Shown: positions 35,077-43,680, counted from the first letter of the stretch. The stretch: 64,000 bases of DNA from Alistipes sp. (GCA_017503575.1 JAFVSV010000053.1:31906-95905); one strand, 5' to 3'. Notes: a model not told the origin generated them from the sequence alone. Numbers and translations are program-made.

Positions 35077-36759
35077 ATGAAAAAACTATTCTATCTATTG
35101 TTTGCAGTGCCTATGGTATTTGCAGCATGTGAGGATTCTAACGATGGCGTAGATAAGCCTGTTGAGAAGACTCCTGTATTGAAAGTAACCGAGACTACTC
35201 TTGACTTCACGGCTGAGGGAGGCGCAGGCGTTATCAACTACTCTGTTGAGAACGCAGTTGAGGGCACCGAGGTAGAGGCCACTTGCGAGGCTGATTGGGT
35301 TGCAGACCTTACAGTAGCTGAGACTATCACCTTCACTGTTGCTGCTAACGAGAGCGAGGCACGCGAGGCTACCATCGTTGTAACTTACGGCGAGCTCTCA
35401 AAGAGCGTTGCTGTAAAGCAGGCTGCTAAGGGCGAGGCTCCAAAGCCTAACACCCCTGTGTTCGAGGCTGTAACCGCTACTGTTGAGTACGAGTGGAACG
35501 TGACTATGGGTGAGGTAGAGTATAAGCTCGAGAACCCTATCGAGGGTGTTGAGGTTAAGGCTAAGACTGGCGCAGACTGGATTTCACAGGTTCAGGTGAA
35601 GGATGGCAAGATCCTGTTCGCTATGACCGAGAACATGGGCGATGCTCGCGAGGGTAAGATTACCGCTGAGTACGGTATGTTGCCAGCTATCGAGTTCACT
35701 GTTAAGCAGGGTGCTTATGTTGCTCCAGACCCAGTAGTAACCATTAACGAGGAGAGCATAGATTTGGCATACGACGCTACTGAGGGTTCGTTCACCTACA
35801 CCGTAGAGAATCCTGTTGAGGGTGTTGTTGCTGAGGCTACTACCGATGCAGAGTGGATTTCAAACCTTACTGCAGCAGATGGCACTGTATCGTTCACTAC
35901 CAGCGTAAATGAGGGCTTCGTACGCGAGGCTACTATTACCGTTACCTACGGTAAGGCATCTGACAGCATTGTTGTTAAGCAGCGCTTTGAGGGCCAGAAC
36001 CCTGACTTGGATTACTACATATATAACATTCATACATTTGAGGCTAAAACTCGTACGGCAAACACTTGGGATATTGTTATGAGTGAGATACACCCAGATC
36101 TTGGTGAGGTATTTTCTCGTATCACAGTACAGCACTCGGAGGACAACGCAGGTCTTATCCCTACTGGCGAGTACAGCACCGAGGATGGCTCTATCCTTGT
36201 GAACACAACAACCGAAAATGGCAATAGCGAGTGGCGTTACACCACAGCTGGTGCCGACATCACCATCTGCGAGCTCTATGTTGAGAACGACCTTGAGGCA
36301 CACACCTCATATATCGAGGGTATGTTCCAGATTGGTAGCGATGTATATGGCTTCTCTTACGAGGGCGCTGTAAAGGGCTTTATGTACGAGGAGCTTGGCG
36401 ATGAGGGTGTAACCAACTGGACATCATTCTCAAGCCGCTATTCATTCGAAGACTGCTATGTCTTTACGGGTACTGCAGAGGGCTTTAGCCTCGAGTTCTT
36501 CATTCATGAGGTAGGCGTAACTAAAAACAACCACGGCACAGTTCCTTCGGCTGGCACATACCCTGTACTTAACTGGATGTACAGCACCTCTGAGAACTAC
36601 TGCGAGGGTACGAACGGAGGCTCAAAGGTTAACGGCATCTACCTCAAGAGCGAGGGTCAGGTTGTAATCAAGGAGACTGCAGATGGTTACAAGGTTACTT
36701 TCGATGTTGTTGACGCTAATGGCACAGCATGGAAGGGTTCATACACTGGCGCTTTGTAA
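35077..36759 (+). CDS. BACON-domain lipoprotein, three repeats
   Basis: This is a 560-residue lipoprotein (MKKLFYLLFAVPMVFAAC, then EDSNDGVD). Three BACON-type repeats are visible near 32-118, 130-212 and 222-305, each with VE(N)-P/A-VEG-x-V-x-A-x-(T/C)-x-A-(D/E)W and ending in VKQ. The C-terminal 250 residues form a beta-rich domain (ITVQHSEDNAGLIPTGEYST; FSYEGAVKGFMYEELG) resembling that of the previous gene. By eye, codon use favours GCT and GTT more than neighbouring lipoproteins, like rpsT, which suggests abundant expression. It lies 82 nt after the 33774 gene without a new promoter box and ends at a strong terminator. Confidence 0.76.
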   Translation: MKKLFYLLFAVPMVFAACEDSNDGVDKPVEKTPVLKVTETTLDFTAEGGAGVINYSVENAVEGTEVEATCEADWVADLTVAETITFTVAANESEAREATIVVTYGELSKSVAVKQAAKGEAPKPNTPVFEAVTATVEYEWNVTMGEVEYKLENPIEGVEVKAKTGADWISQVQVKDGKILFAMTENMGDAREGKITAEYGMLPAIEFTVKQGAYVAPDPVVTINEESIDLAYDATEGSFTYTVENPVEGVVAEATTDAEWISNLTAADGTVSFTTSVNEGFVREATITVTYGKASDSIVVKQRFEGQNPDLDYYIYNIHTFEAKTRTANTWDIVMSEIHPDLGEVFSRITVQHSEDNAGLIPTGEYSTEDGSILVNTTTENGNSEWRYTTAGADITICELYVENDLEAHTSYIEGMFQIGSDVYGFSYEGAVKGFMYEELGDEGVTNWTSFSSRYSFEDCYVFTGTAEGFSLEFFIHEVGVTKNNHGTVPSAGTYPVLNWMYSTSENYCEGTNGGSKVNGIYLKSEGQVVIKETADGYKVTFDVVDANGTAWKGSYTGAL

Positions 36760-36794
36760 TTATTGATTTCTACGCAACAAGAACCTAACAAAAT

Positions 36795-36831
36795 GGGGAT
36801 GGCTAATTTACTTTTTAGCCATCCCCTTTTG
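36795..36831 (+). terminator. Rho-independent terminator
   Basis: GGGGATGGCTA at 36795-36805 pairs with TAGCCATCCCC at 36816-36826 and TTTTG follows. A near-identical hairpin follows rnhB at 57762-57796. Confidence 0.88.
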
Positions 36832-36900
36832 TTGGAGGTTGAAGAAAAAGATGTAGTTTTAGGCCTGCGAAGCCCGAAAAACCGCAGTTTACTCGGCGTA

Positions 36901-36956
36901 AATGAGGATTTTGAGGGCGAGCGTAACGACAAAATACACTTTTTATTCAGCCTCAT
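36901..36956 (-). repeat. Flanking-repeat copy without the 127-bp hairpin (copy A)
   Basis: 36901-36922 matches 37839-37860 at about 20 of 22 bases, and 36926-36956 matches 37991-38021 at 30 of 31. Here only 3 nt separate the halves, while the other copy has about 130 nt between them. It begins about 20 nt after the stop of the SIMPL gene. Confidence 0.75.
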
Positions 36957-36975
36957 TATTATGCAATGTACTTGT

Positions 36976-37695
36976 CTACTTCTCGTTAAGAGCAAAACGT
37001 ACGCGCACGCTGTGCGTTAGCACCTGTGTGCTAAACTCAATAGGCTCTGGCTCCATTACAGCCTCATCATAGGCCTCTATTACCGCATATTCAACATTTG
37101 TTGCTCTTGCTTTACTTGCCCCTCGTATTGCGTAGCCCTCTGTACCAGTATAAAAGTCTACATCGCCCGAGCCCGATGAGTAGTCGCTGATATGTATACA
37201 GCTACCGATACTCTGGTCGACAGCTCCAGCAAGCTCCATGGCGCTCTTCTGCGCATCCTTCATAGCCTCACGACGCAATGCCGAGCGTATCTCCTCGGTC
37301 TTGGTACACGTTGCCTTCTCGATACTATAACGGTGTAGGTTAAGCTCACCGAGAGCTGTCATCACCTCATTAAGCTGCTCGGCACCACGCACGACAACCT
37401 CATACTTGCGGGTTGCTAATGCCGACTTACGGCTGGTATATGTCGCATAGTTATCGACAAGCGTAAAGTCGCTCTTTATATCGACGCCTGCCTCCTTGAG
37501 AGCCTCGCGGATATCCTTCTCCTGCTCCTGAAGCGATGTCTTACCACGGTTTTCACGCTCGGTAATAACAACAGATAGAGTGAACTTGTCGGGTGTAATC
37601 TTACGCTCGGCGTAGCCCGTAACCTCGATGTAGTTTTGTGCCGATGCCCCAACGCTAATACATAGCGCTACGAGGGCTAAAAGTAGATGTCTCAT
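36976..37695 (-). CDS. SIMPL-domain (DUF541) periplasmic protein
   Basis: This is a 239-residue exported protein; the start MRHLLLALVALCISVGASAQ at 37695 gives a standard signal peptide, while an upstream in-frame Met would add 13 residues. The SIMPL/DUF541 pattern is clear: IEVTGYAERKITPDKFTLSVVI at the start, the helix TSLQEQEKDIREALKEAGV, YEVVVRGAEQLNEVMTALG, and ALRREAMKDAQKSAMELAGA. SIMPL proteins form oligomeric envelope rings and are linked to oxidative-stress tolerance in some species; the role here is inferred. It is a single-gene unit with a promoter box at 37783-37790. Confidence 0.88.
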   Translation of the reverse strand: MRHLLLALVALCISVGASAQNYIEVTGYAERKITPDKFTLSVVITERENRGKTSLQEQEKDIREALKEAGVDIKSDFTLVDNYATYTSRKSALATRKYEVVVRGAEQLNEVMTALGELNLHRYSIEKATCTKTEEIRSALRREAMKDAQKSAMELAGAVDQSIGSCIHISDYSSGSGDVDFYTGTEGYAIRGASKARATNVEYAVIEAYDEAVMEPEPIEFSTQVLTHSVRVRFALNEK

Positions 37696-37782
37696 AATGA
37701 TATATGTTTTGGTTATCTCTTGCTTAAATCTCAACGCATCTCATCAATGATATATTGCGGATGTATAATATATAAATAGGTA

Positions 37783-37790
37783 CAAAATTA
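37783..37790 (-). promoter_or_regulatory. -7 promoter box for the SIMPL gene
   Basis: The minus strand reads TAATTTTG (TAnnTTTG), 87 nt before the chosen ATG at 37695. No clear -33 TTG is seen. Confidence 0.45.
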
Positions 37791-37838
37791 TAGACATTTT
37801 GTATATCGTTGCCATATAAAAACTTATGACAACTCAAT

Positions 37839-38021
37839 AATGAGAATTTTGAGTGCGAGCTGTTTTGTTGGCAGAAGAGATTAGATACAACGCTCGGTGA
37901 ATTTCTTGACGATGGGCTGTACTTTGTAGTACTGCCCATTGACAAGATAATTCATTAGCGGTAGTAGATGATCTCTTATCACAACAAAGAACGACAAAAT
38001 TCACTTTTTATTCAGCCTCAT
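37839..38021 (-). repeat. Hairpin repeat element inside its flanking repeat (copy B)
   Basis: The core 37863-37989 (127 bp) is one long imperfect hairpin: outer arms 37863-37881 and 37971-37989 match at 15 of 19 positions, and a strong inner stem pairs CTTGACGATGGGC with GCCCATTGACAAG. The flanks (37839-37860 and 37991-38021) are repeated at 36901-36956 without the core. The element begins about 25 nt after the stop of the minus-strand lipoprotein gene. A second core copy of the same length is at 41502-41628. Confidence 0.8.
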
Positions 38022-38046
38022 CCTTTTGTTTAGTGCGGCCTGCCGT

Positions 38047-39258
38047 TTACCACTCCACATCACTCTCATCGTATGATGGGCCAGTGAGGTCAGGAGTGGT
38101 AGTTGTTGACGTGCTACCAGGCTTAAAGGCCTCCGACATATATACCGTGGTTGTAGGGCCCTCGTCAAAGCCCCAAACAACCACCTTGTAACTCATCGTG
38201 CTATTTAGGTCGATGCCAAGGTCGGCATTTGTAAGGGTCTGTGTACCAACAAATGTGCGATTATCAATCTGCACGTCACACTCGGACAAGATAGCTCGGA
38301 TAAGCTCTGTATCGTCGTTATAAGCATCCAGAACGTCGGCAGCCTCCACGGTGACGTAGTATGGGTCATCGTTGGTAGGCTCAACGGTGAACTCGATAGA
38401 TCTCTTTGTCGTCGCGCCGAGAGTGATAGTAAAGGTATTTGCCGACGCCTCGGGTGCTACGGTGCGGAACTCGGCAGTGGCAACCGTGGCTGTCTGCTCG
38501 CCCTCGTCGTTCATGCCGAAGCAGTAAGCGACATACTCACTATCCCATGTGGCATCGTATATCTCATCGCTCTTGAGATTATACGACGCTTCACCCGAGC
38601 GCTGCTCATTCTGCATATAGTACTGCCATGGCTCTTCACACCCCATATCCTGGTACATCTCGGCTGTCTCCTGCCAGCCCTTAACCATATCATCAACGAA
38701 TGTATCTGTGCCATCCCTATACCTCTCATCAAACTTCGCCTTGGTCATAATGCCAAGCACATACTCAACATCTGCCGATGGTTTAACCACGATATCGGCA
38801 TTGTTCCACTCAATGTTCTCGACCTTAAGAGTGATTGTCGCCATCTCGGGTACGGGGTCTGGGTCTGGGTCAGGATCTGGATCTGGCTCCTCACTCTGTT
38901 TGGCAGCCTGCCTGACCACAACTTCGATACTCTCACCAGAGTAGGTAAGCACAATCTTCGTATCGCGGGCCTCACCCTCATTCTGGGCAACTGTAAATTT
39001 GCACTCCTCATAGTTGGTAGCACCAATCGTCACCCACTCTGCACTACACTCTACCTGTGGAGGCTGGGCGGCTGAACTACGACTCTCTTCGCGCCACTCA
39101 ATAGAGTAACATATCGTCCCATCGCCACCCTCAGCCTCAAACGACATCTCGGTAGCAGACCTGAGGGTGAAGATAGCCTTGGTCACTGGTGATGGCGCCA
39201 TCTCGCACGCCACGAATGATAGTGTGCAAAGCGTAAACAGTGTAAATAGCTTTTTCAT
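38047..39258 (-). CDS. BACON-domain lipoprotein with Asp-Pro linker
   Basis: This is a 403-residue lipoprotein (MKKLFTLFTLCTLSFVAC, then EMAPSP). A BACON-type sandwich covers about 30-120 (TEMSFEAEGGDGTICYSI ... IEVVVRQAAK). It is joined by an acidic linker of repeated Asp-Pro (about residues 125-138), encoded by hexanucleotide repeats, to two Fn3-like domains (about 140-270 and 275-385; VEYVLGIMTKAKF, MSYKVVVWGFDEG). The last 20 residues are Ser/Thr-rich. The layout again suggests a surface stalk. The gene stands alone, with a promoter box at 39319-39326. Confidence 0.75.
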   Translation of the reverse strand: MKKLFTLFTLCTLSFVACEMAPSPVTKAIFTLRSATEMSFEAEGGDGTICYSIEWREESRSSAAQPPQVECSAEWVTIGATNYEECKFTVAQNEGEARDTKIVLTYSGESIEVVVRQAAKQSEEPDPDPDPDPDPVPEMATITLKVENIEWNNADIVVKPSADVEYVLGIMTKAKFDERYRDGTDTFVDDMVKGWQETAEMYQDMGCEEPWQYYMQNEQRSGEASYNLKSDEIYDATWDSEYVAYCFGMNDEGEQTATVATAEFRTVAPEASANTFTITLGATTKRSIEFTVEPTNDDPYYVTVEAADVLDAYNDDTELIRAILSECDVQIDNRTFVGTQTLTNADLGIDLNSTMSYKVVVWGFDEGPTTTVYMSEAFKPGSTSTTTTPDLTGPSYDESDVEW

Positions 39259-39318
39259 GGTTTATGGTTACTAATATATATAAGGTATATGGTTATCGCG
39301 TTGGCGAGATAACAAAAG

Positions 39319-39326
39319 CAAAGATA
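39319..39326 (-). promoter_or_regulatory. -7 promoter box for the 38047 lipoprotein gene
   Basis: The minus strand reads TATCTTTG, 60 nt before the ATG at 39258. The only nearby TTG is too close to act as a normal -33 element. Confidence 0.55.
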
Positions 39327-39482
39327 ATAGTTTATGCGCAACTATTATCACCTCACCACAAAAAAACTATTACAAAAGTGTAACAATTAGGCATGAGACG
39401 AGGTATTAAGGGTGAGTTAGTATTGCCGTAGGTGCACTGCTGATGAGAGTAAAATGTTTGACACCCGCGCCAACTGAAAGCG

Positions 39483-40934
39483 TTATACGCCCCTTCCGAT
39501 AACTCCTTTGAGGAGTGCTATGCCCTCACGAAGGGCACGAAGGCGGAAGAGTGCCGCCAAAGCGAGATAGATGGTAGCCGCCACCACAATATCGATAGCG
39601 AGGTGCACGGCAACATGCAGATGCACGATGTGTGAATTTAGAATATACAACGCCCCAAACATCACGGAGGCTATAAGTAGTGATGGCAACAGCACCCTCA
39701 CCACACACCACATATCAAGGTCTATGCGACGACATGCCACTACTCCGTTCATCACAAACTCCACAACACCCATTGCCGCCATGCCCCACGCCACAGCCTC
39801 AATGCTACGCGGTATGGTATAAACGAGCACAAGGGTCATTATCAGACGCTTGGCAATCTCCAATCGTAGTATCACACGCCCGTCGCTCACAACCTTGAGG
39901 ATGTTATACGACACCACAGCCAAGGGGTATGTCAAGCCCGACAAGGCGAGTATCTCGAAGTAGGGCACTGTGGGCATCCACTTTGCACCAAGAAGGAGGT
40001 AGAACATCTCGGGGGCAATGGCAACGAAGATGAGCATCGCGGGAAATATCACAAATGCTAACATGCGCATAATACGCATGTAGCCCTCGCTCAGCTCCGC
40101 GCGGTTGTCCGCCATGCGCGAGAGTGCTGGATAAGTGACGCCCTGCACCGCCTGTATGGTGGAGAGCACGGGGAGGTCCTTGAGCTTCTGCGCCTGCGAG
40201 TAGTAACCCAACGATGCCGTAGAGTAGACCTTGCCTATGAAGAGTTGCGCTACGTTATTATATATGGATGCCACGAGGTCCGTAACGAGAAGGCGCAGGC
40301 TGAAGGGAGCCATCGCGCGTAGTGCTCTCATAGATGGTCGCTGAGAACTATGCCAGCGACGCACGACCCAGAATGCCACAGCCTTGATGCCCATCATAAG
40401 CAGACGCTGCGCCACCAACGACCATATACCGCAGCCAAGAAATGCCATGACAATGGCGACAACACCACTGATGAGCGATGCCGAGAATACGATTTGTGAT
40501 AGTAGCTTGAAGCGTAGCTCGCGTGTGAACATAGCAGTCTGCACCACGCAGAGCGAGTTAATGGGGAGTAATAGGAAGAGTACGGGAGCAATATCTGCGA
40601 TTACGGGCTGCTCATAGAGCCTCGCAATGGGTGTCGCCAAGGCTACAAGCACGCCATAGAGGATGACAGAGGTCACGACGTTGAATGATAACACCGAGCT
40701 ATACTCCTCGTCGGTAGGTTCCGCCTTGCGGATGAGAGCCTGCGAGAAGCCACTGTCGACGATGGTGAGTGCCACGGAGCAGAAGAAGGTCATGATGGCC
40801 ATAACACCGAAGTCCTCGGGCATAAGTTCACGCGCAACGATGATGCTGACAACCATCTGTATCAACATTGTCAGGAGCTTCTCCGAGAAGCTCCACGCCA
40901 CACCCGATGCAACCTTATGCTCCAGCTTTGCCAT
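39483..40934 (-). CDS. Wzx-type polysaccharide flippase
   Basis: This is a 483-residue inner-membrane protein of the MOP/PST flippase family, which moves lipid-linked oligosaccharide units to the periplasmic side. I chose the start MAKLEHKVASGVAWSFSEKL, the usual family opening; an in-frame Met is six codons upstream. About 12-14 hydrophobic segments are visible, with VSIIVARELMPEDFGVMAI in the first pair and YYSQAQKLKDLPVLSTIQAV in the middle, both typical of WzxC-like proteins. No glycosyltransferases surround it, so it is an orphan. It lies downstream of aroQ on the same strand, after a gap of 90 nt. Confidence 0.9.
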   Translation of the reverse strand: MAKLEHKVASGVAWSFSEKLLTMLIQMVVSIIVARELMPEDFGVMAIMTFFCSVALTIVDSGFSQALIRKAEPTDEEYSSVLSFNVVTSVILYGVLVALATPIARLYEQPVIADIAPVLFLLLPINSLCVVQTAMFTRELRFKLLSQIVFSASLISGVVAIVMAFLGCGIWSLVAQRLLMMGIKAVAFWVVRRWHSSQRPSMRALRAMAPFSLRLLVTDLVASIYNNVAQLFIGKVYSTASLGYYSQAQKLKDLPVLSTIQAVQGVTYPALSRMADNRAELSEGYMRIMRMLAFVIFPAMLIFVAIAPEMFYLLLGAKWMPTVPYFEILALSGLTYPLAVVSYNILKVVSDGRVILRLEIAKRLIMTLVLVYTIPRSIEAVAWGMAAMGVVEFVMNGVVACRRIDLDMWCVVRVLLPSLLIASVMFGALYILNSHIVHLHVAVHLAIDIVVAATIYLALAALFRLRALREGIALLKGVIGRGV

Positions 40935-41024
40935 AAGACGAAAAATGGGCAATCAGGAATTAGCCACCAACAACAAAACACCCCCTCTATTGCTAATTTC
41001 TAACTGCTAATTACTAATTTCCAA

Positions 41025-41441
41025 TTATTTAGTAAAATACTCGACGGCGAGACGATAGGACTCCATGCCGAAGCCCATGATTGTGCCCTTGGCTACGGGA
41101 GCTATCATTGAGTGGTGGCGGAACTCCTCGCGTGCAAGTATCGACGAGATATGCACCTCGACTACAGGTACAGCTATGGCGGCTATGGCATCGCGTATAA
41201 CCACCGAGGTGTGGGTATACCCACCAGCATTGAGGATAACGCCGTCGTAGCTACCCTCGGCACGCTGCAAGGCATCGACAATCTCGCCCTCGACATTGGA
41301 CTGATAGTAGTCGATGACATGTTCCGAGTAACGAGCGCGAAGAGCCTCGAGGGTATCCTCGAAGCTCTCACGACCGTATATCTCTGGTTGGCGACGCCCC
41401 AAGAGATTGAGGTTCGCCCCGTTGACAATCAAGATTTTCAT
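41025..41441 (-). CDS. aroQ: 3-dehydroquinate dehydratase, type II
   Basis: AroQ dehydrates 3-dehydroquinate to 3-dehydroshikimate in the shikimate pathway, in the cytoplasm. The 138-residue sequence is a normal length for the type II dodecamer. The motifs are NGANLNLLGRRQPEIYG at the N-terminus (active-site Tyr at its end), DGVILNAGGYTHTSVVIRDA near 70, and VEVHISSILAREEFRHHS near 96. No other aro genes are adjacent. It lies about 200 nt downstream of buk, with hairpin element C in the gap. Confidence 0.96.
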   Translation of the reverse strand: MKILIVNGANLNLLGRRQPEIYGRESFEDTLEALRARYSEHVIDYYQSNVEGEIVDALQRAEGSYDGVILNAGGYTHTSVVIRDAIAAIAVPVVEVHISSILAREEFRHHSMIAPVAKGTIMGFGMESYRLAVEYFTK

Positions 41442-41501
41442 CGCAAAATGCGTTAATTAGCGCAAACAATTTATCGCTTACGATATTAGGTACAAGGCTG
41501 T

Positions 41502-41628
41502 TTTATCGTTAGAAGGCATTAGATACAACGCTCGGCAAATTTCAAAGCGATGGGCTGTACTTGACGTACCGCCCATTGCTTCTGAAAATTCGTTAGCGGC
41601 AGTAGATGATGCCTTATCACGATAAAAA
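41502..41628 (-). repeat. Hairpin repeat element (copy C)
   Basis: This 127-bp palindromic element has outer arms 41502-41520 and 41610-41628 that match at 17 of 19 positions. The inner stem AAGCGATGGGC-x-GTAC pairs with GTAC-x-GCCCATTGCTT around TTGAC. It equals copy B (37863-37989) in length and shares the exact 17-mer TTAGATACAACGCTCGG, while stem bases differ in a compensating way. It begins 19 nt after the buk stop on the minus strand. Confidence 0.8.
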
Positions 41629-41646
41629 TCACGATAAAAATAAAGA

Positions 41647-42714
41647 TTAGTACTCCTTAGCCTCAGTCTCACCCCTCAACACACGCAACGCATTCTCCGC
41701 CAACGACTGAAGTTCGTTCTCACCAGGATAAACCTTGATAGGAGCAATGAACTTACAGTAGTCGATGATGATGTCGTTCACGCAGTCGTTCCAGGCGATA
41801 CCGCCAGTGAGGAGGATAGCATCCACACGACCCTTGAGCACTACGGCCATCTCACCCACCCACTTGGCGATGGTGTAAGACATGGCGTCGAGCATGAAGC
41901 GTGCCTCGGCGTCGCCATTAGCGGCACGCACCTCGTTGAGTTCCTGTACAGAGTTGCAGTTGACGTGGTCAACAAGGCCACCCTTACCTGCTAGCATCTT
42001 CTTAATCTCGGCCTTGTCGTACTGGCCAGAGAAGCAGAGGTCTACAAGGTCACCAGCAGGAAGAGTACCTGCGCGCTCTGGTGCTATTGGGCCGTCGCCA
42101 TCGAGGGCGTTGTTTGTATCTATGACACGACCCTTCTCGTGAGCCGACACCGAGATACCGCCACCCATGTGGACAACGATAAGGTTAAGGTCCTCGTACT
42201 TCTCACCCTCCTCCTTGGCATAGCGACGAGCGATAGCCTTCTGGTTGAGAGCGTGGAAGATAGAGCGACGAGGCATAGACTTAAGGCCACTCACGCGTGC
42301 CATATCCTGCAACTCGTCAACAACAACAGGGTCGGCGATATAAGCCTCGACACCTGCCTGGTCGGCAATCTTGCGTGCTATGAGTGCACCGAGGTTGCTG
42401 GCGTGCTGGCGCTTGGGTGCCGAGAGGTCGGCAATCATAGCCTCGTTAACGCGGTATACGCCACTCTCAATGGGGCGCATAAGACCACCACGACCAATCA
42501 CAGCGTTTAGCTCCTCGAGCTTGATGCCATCGCCCTTCAAGGCATCGAGGATAATCTCAAGACGCCACTCAAGCTGGTCCGACACCGATGCGAAGCGTGC
42601 TATCTCCTCGGCAGTGTGGCGCAAGGTGAGGGTCTTCACCTGCTCCATGTCGCGGAACAACGCCACCTTCGTAGATGTCGAGCCAGGGTTAATGGTTAAT
42701 ATGTTATAAGTCAT
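41647..42714 (-). CDS. buk: Butyrate kinase
   Basis: Butyrate kinase converts butyryl phosphate and ADP to butyrate and ATP; branched-chain acyl phosphates can also serve. The 355-residue protein has the acetokinase-family fold: ILTINPGSTSTKVALF at the N-terminus, NAVIGRGGLMRPIESGVYRV near 70, VVHMGGGISVSAHEKGR near 180, and AILLTGGIAWN near 290. It is the last gene of the ackA-ptb-buk run, 33 nt after ptb. Together ptb and buk would give ATP from acyl-CoA. Confidence 0.93.
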   Translation of the reverse strand: MTYNILTINPGSTSTKVALFRDMEQVKTLTLRHTAEEIARFASVSDQLEWRLEIILDALKGDGIKLEELNAVIGRGGLMRPIESGVYRVNEAMIADLSAPKRQHASNLGALIARKIADQAGVEAYIADPVVVDELQDMARVSGLKSMPRRSIFHALNQKAIARRYAKEEGEKYEDLNLIVVHMGGGISVSAHEKGRVIDTNNALDGDGPIAPERAGTLPAGDLVDLCFSGQYDKAEIKKMLAGKGGLVDHVNCNSVQELNEVRAANGDAEARFMLDAMSYTIAKWVGEMAVVLKGRVDAILLTGGIAWNDCVNDIIIDYCKFIAPIKVYPGENELQSLAENALRVLRGETEAKEY

Positions 42715-42747
42715 CTTTATGGTTTTTAATAGTTCGTTAACGGTTGT

Positions 42748-43650
42748 TTATTTCGCCGACAAGCAAGCCAAAGCGATAGAGTACAACTTGGTCTTTGTTG
42801 AGTCACCACGCGATGTCAACACGCAAGGAGCCATAGGACCAGCAACCATAGCAGCAAGCTCGGCACCACCAAACTTCGAGCAAGCCTTGAAGAAGACGTT
42901 ACCAGACTCGAGGTTAGGGAAGAGCAAGCAATCAGCATCACCAGCAACAGGGCCTGTGAGCTTCTTAATCTTAACGCTCTCCTCGTCGATAGCTACGTCG
43001 AGTGCCAAAGGACCCTGGAACTGAGCATTACCAAGCTCACCAGCCTGACCGAGGTCAGAGAGCTCCTTAGCCTCTACCGAGCTGACCACCTTTGGTAGGA
43101 GCTGCTCGCTGGGGGCGATAAGGGCAACCTTAGGATTCTCGATACCGAGGTTGTTGGCAGTGTTGATAAGGTACTTTGCAATCTGCTTCTTCTGCTCCAA
43201 GGTGGGGCATGGGAGAACTGCCACGTCACTCACTACGAGGAGCTTGTGGTATGCAGGAACCTCCAATACGGTAACGTGGCTCAAGGTAGTGCCTGCGGGC
43301 AACAAACCCCACTCCTTATTAAGGATACCACGCATGTACTTGTCGGTAGGCACAACACCCTTCATCAATACGTCGTACTCGCCGTTGTGAACAGCCTTGA
43401 CAGCAATCTCAACAGCCTTAACATCCTCAGACTCTGCGATGATGGTATACTGGCTCATATCTACGCCCTCAGCCTCGCAAGACTTCTTAATCTCCTCGGG
43501 GTCGCCAACGAGGGTAACCTCTGCAAGACCCGCCTTGATAGCCATATCGGTAGCGCCGATAGAGTGGGTATCCTGGCCGTAAGCCACAATCATCTTCTTC
43601 TTGCCACGAGCAACGGCCGCAGCAACAATCTCATCCAAATGCTTAATCAT
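42748..43650 (-). CDS. ptb: Phosphate butyryltransferase
   Basis: Ptb exchanges CoA for phosphate on butyryl-CoA and related acyl-CoAs. The 300-residue protein shows family features: the N-terminal helix MIKHLDEIVAAAVARGKKKM, VLMKGVVPTDKYMRGILNKE near 112, VTVLEVPAYHKLLVVSDVAV near 142, and the C-terminal FFKACSKFGGAELAAMVAG. It lies between ackA (30 nt upstream) and buk (33 nt downstream) on one strand. No phosphotransacetylase gene of the Pta type is in the cluster. Confidence 0.92.
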   Translation of the reverse strand: MIKHLDEIVAAAVARGKKKMIVAYGQDTHSIGATDMAIKAGLAEVTLVGDPEEIKKSCEAEGVDMSQYTIIAESEDVKAVEIAVKAVHNGEYDVLMKGVVPTDKYMRGILNKEWGLLPAGTTLSHVTVLEVPAYHKLLVVSDVAVLPCPTLEQKKQIAKYLINTANNLGIENPKVALIAPSEQLLPKVVSSVEAKELSDLGQAGELGNAQFQGPLALDVAIDEESVKIKKLTGPVAGDADCLLFPNLESGNVFFKACSKFGGAELAAMVAGPMAPCVLTSRGDSTKTKLYSIALACLSAK

Positions 43651-43680
43651 ATAGTTTTAGGTTTTAGTTTGTTAATTCCA

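Noticed and set aside
36763-37020. Short plus-strand open frame across the terminator and flanking repeat
   Set aside because: It runs through a strong terminator and the repeat copy at 36901-36956 and has no protein-like features.
41502-41628. Integron attC site
   Set aside because: The length and long palindrome are reminiscent, but the end boxes do not fit GTTRRRY/RYYYAAC and there is no cassette gene array or integrase.
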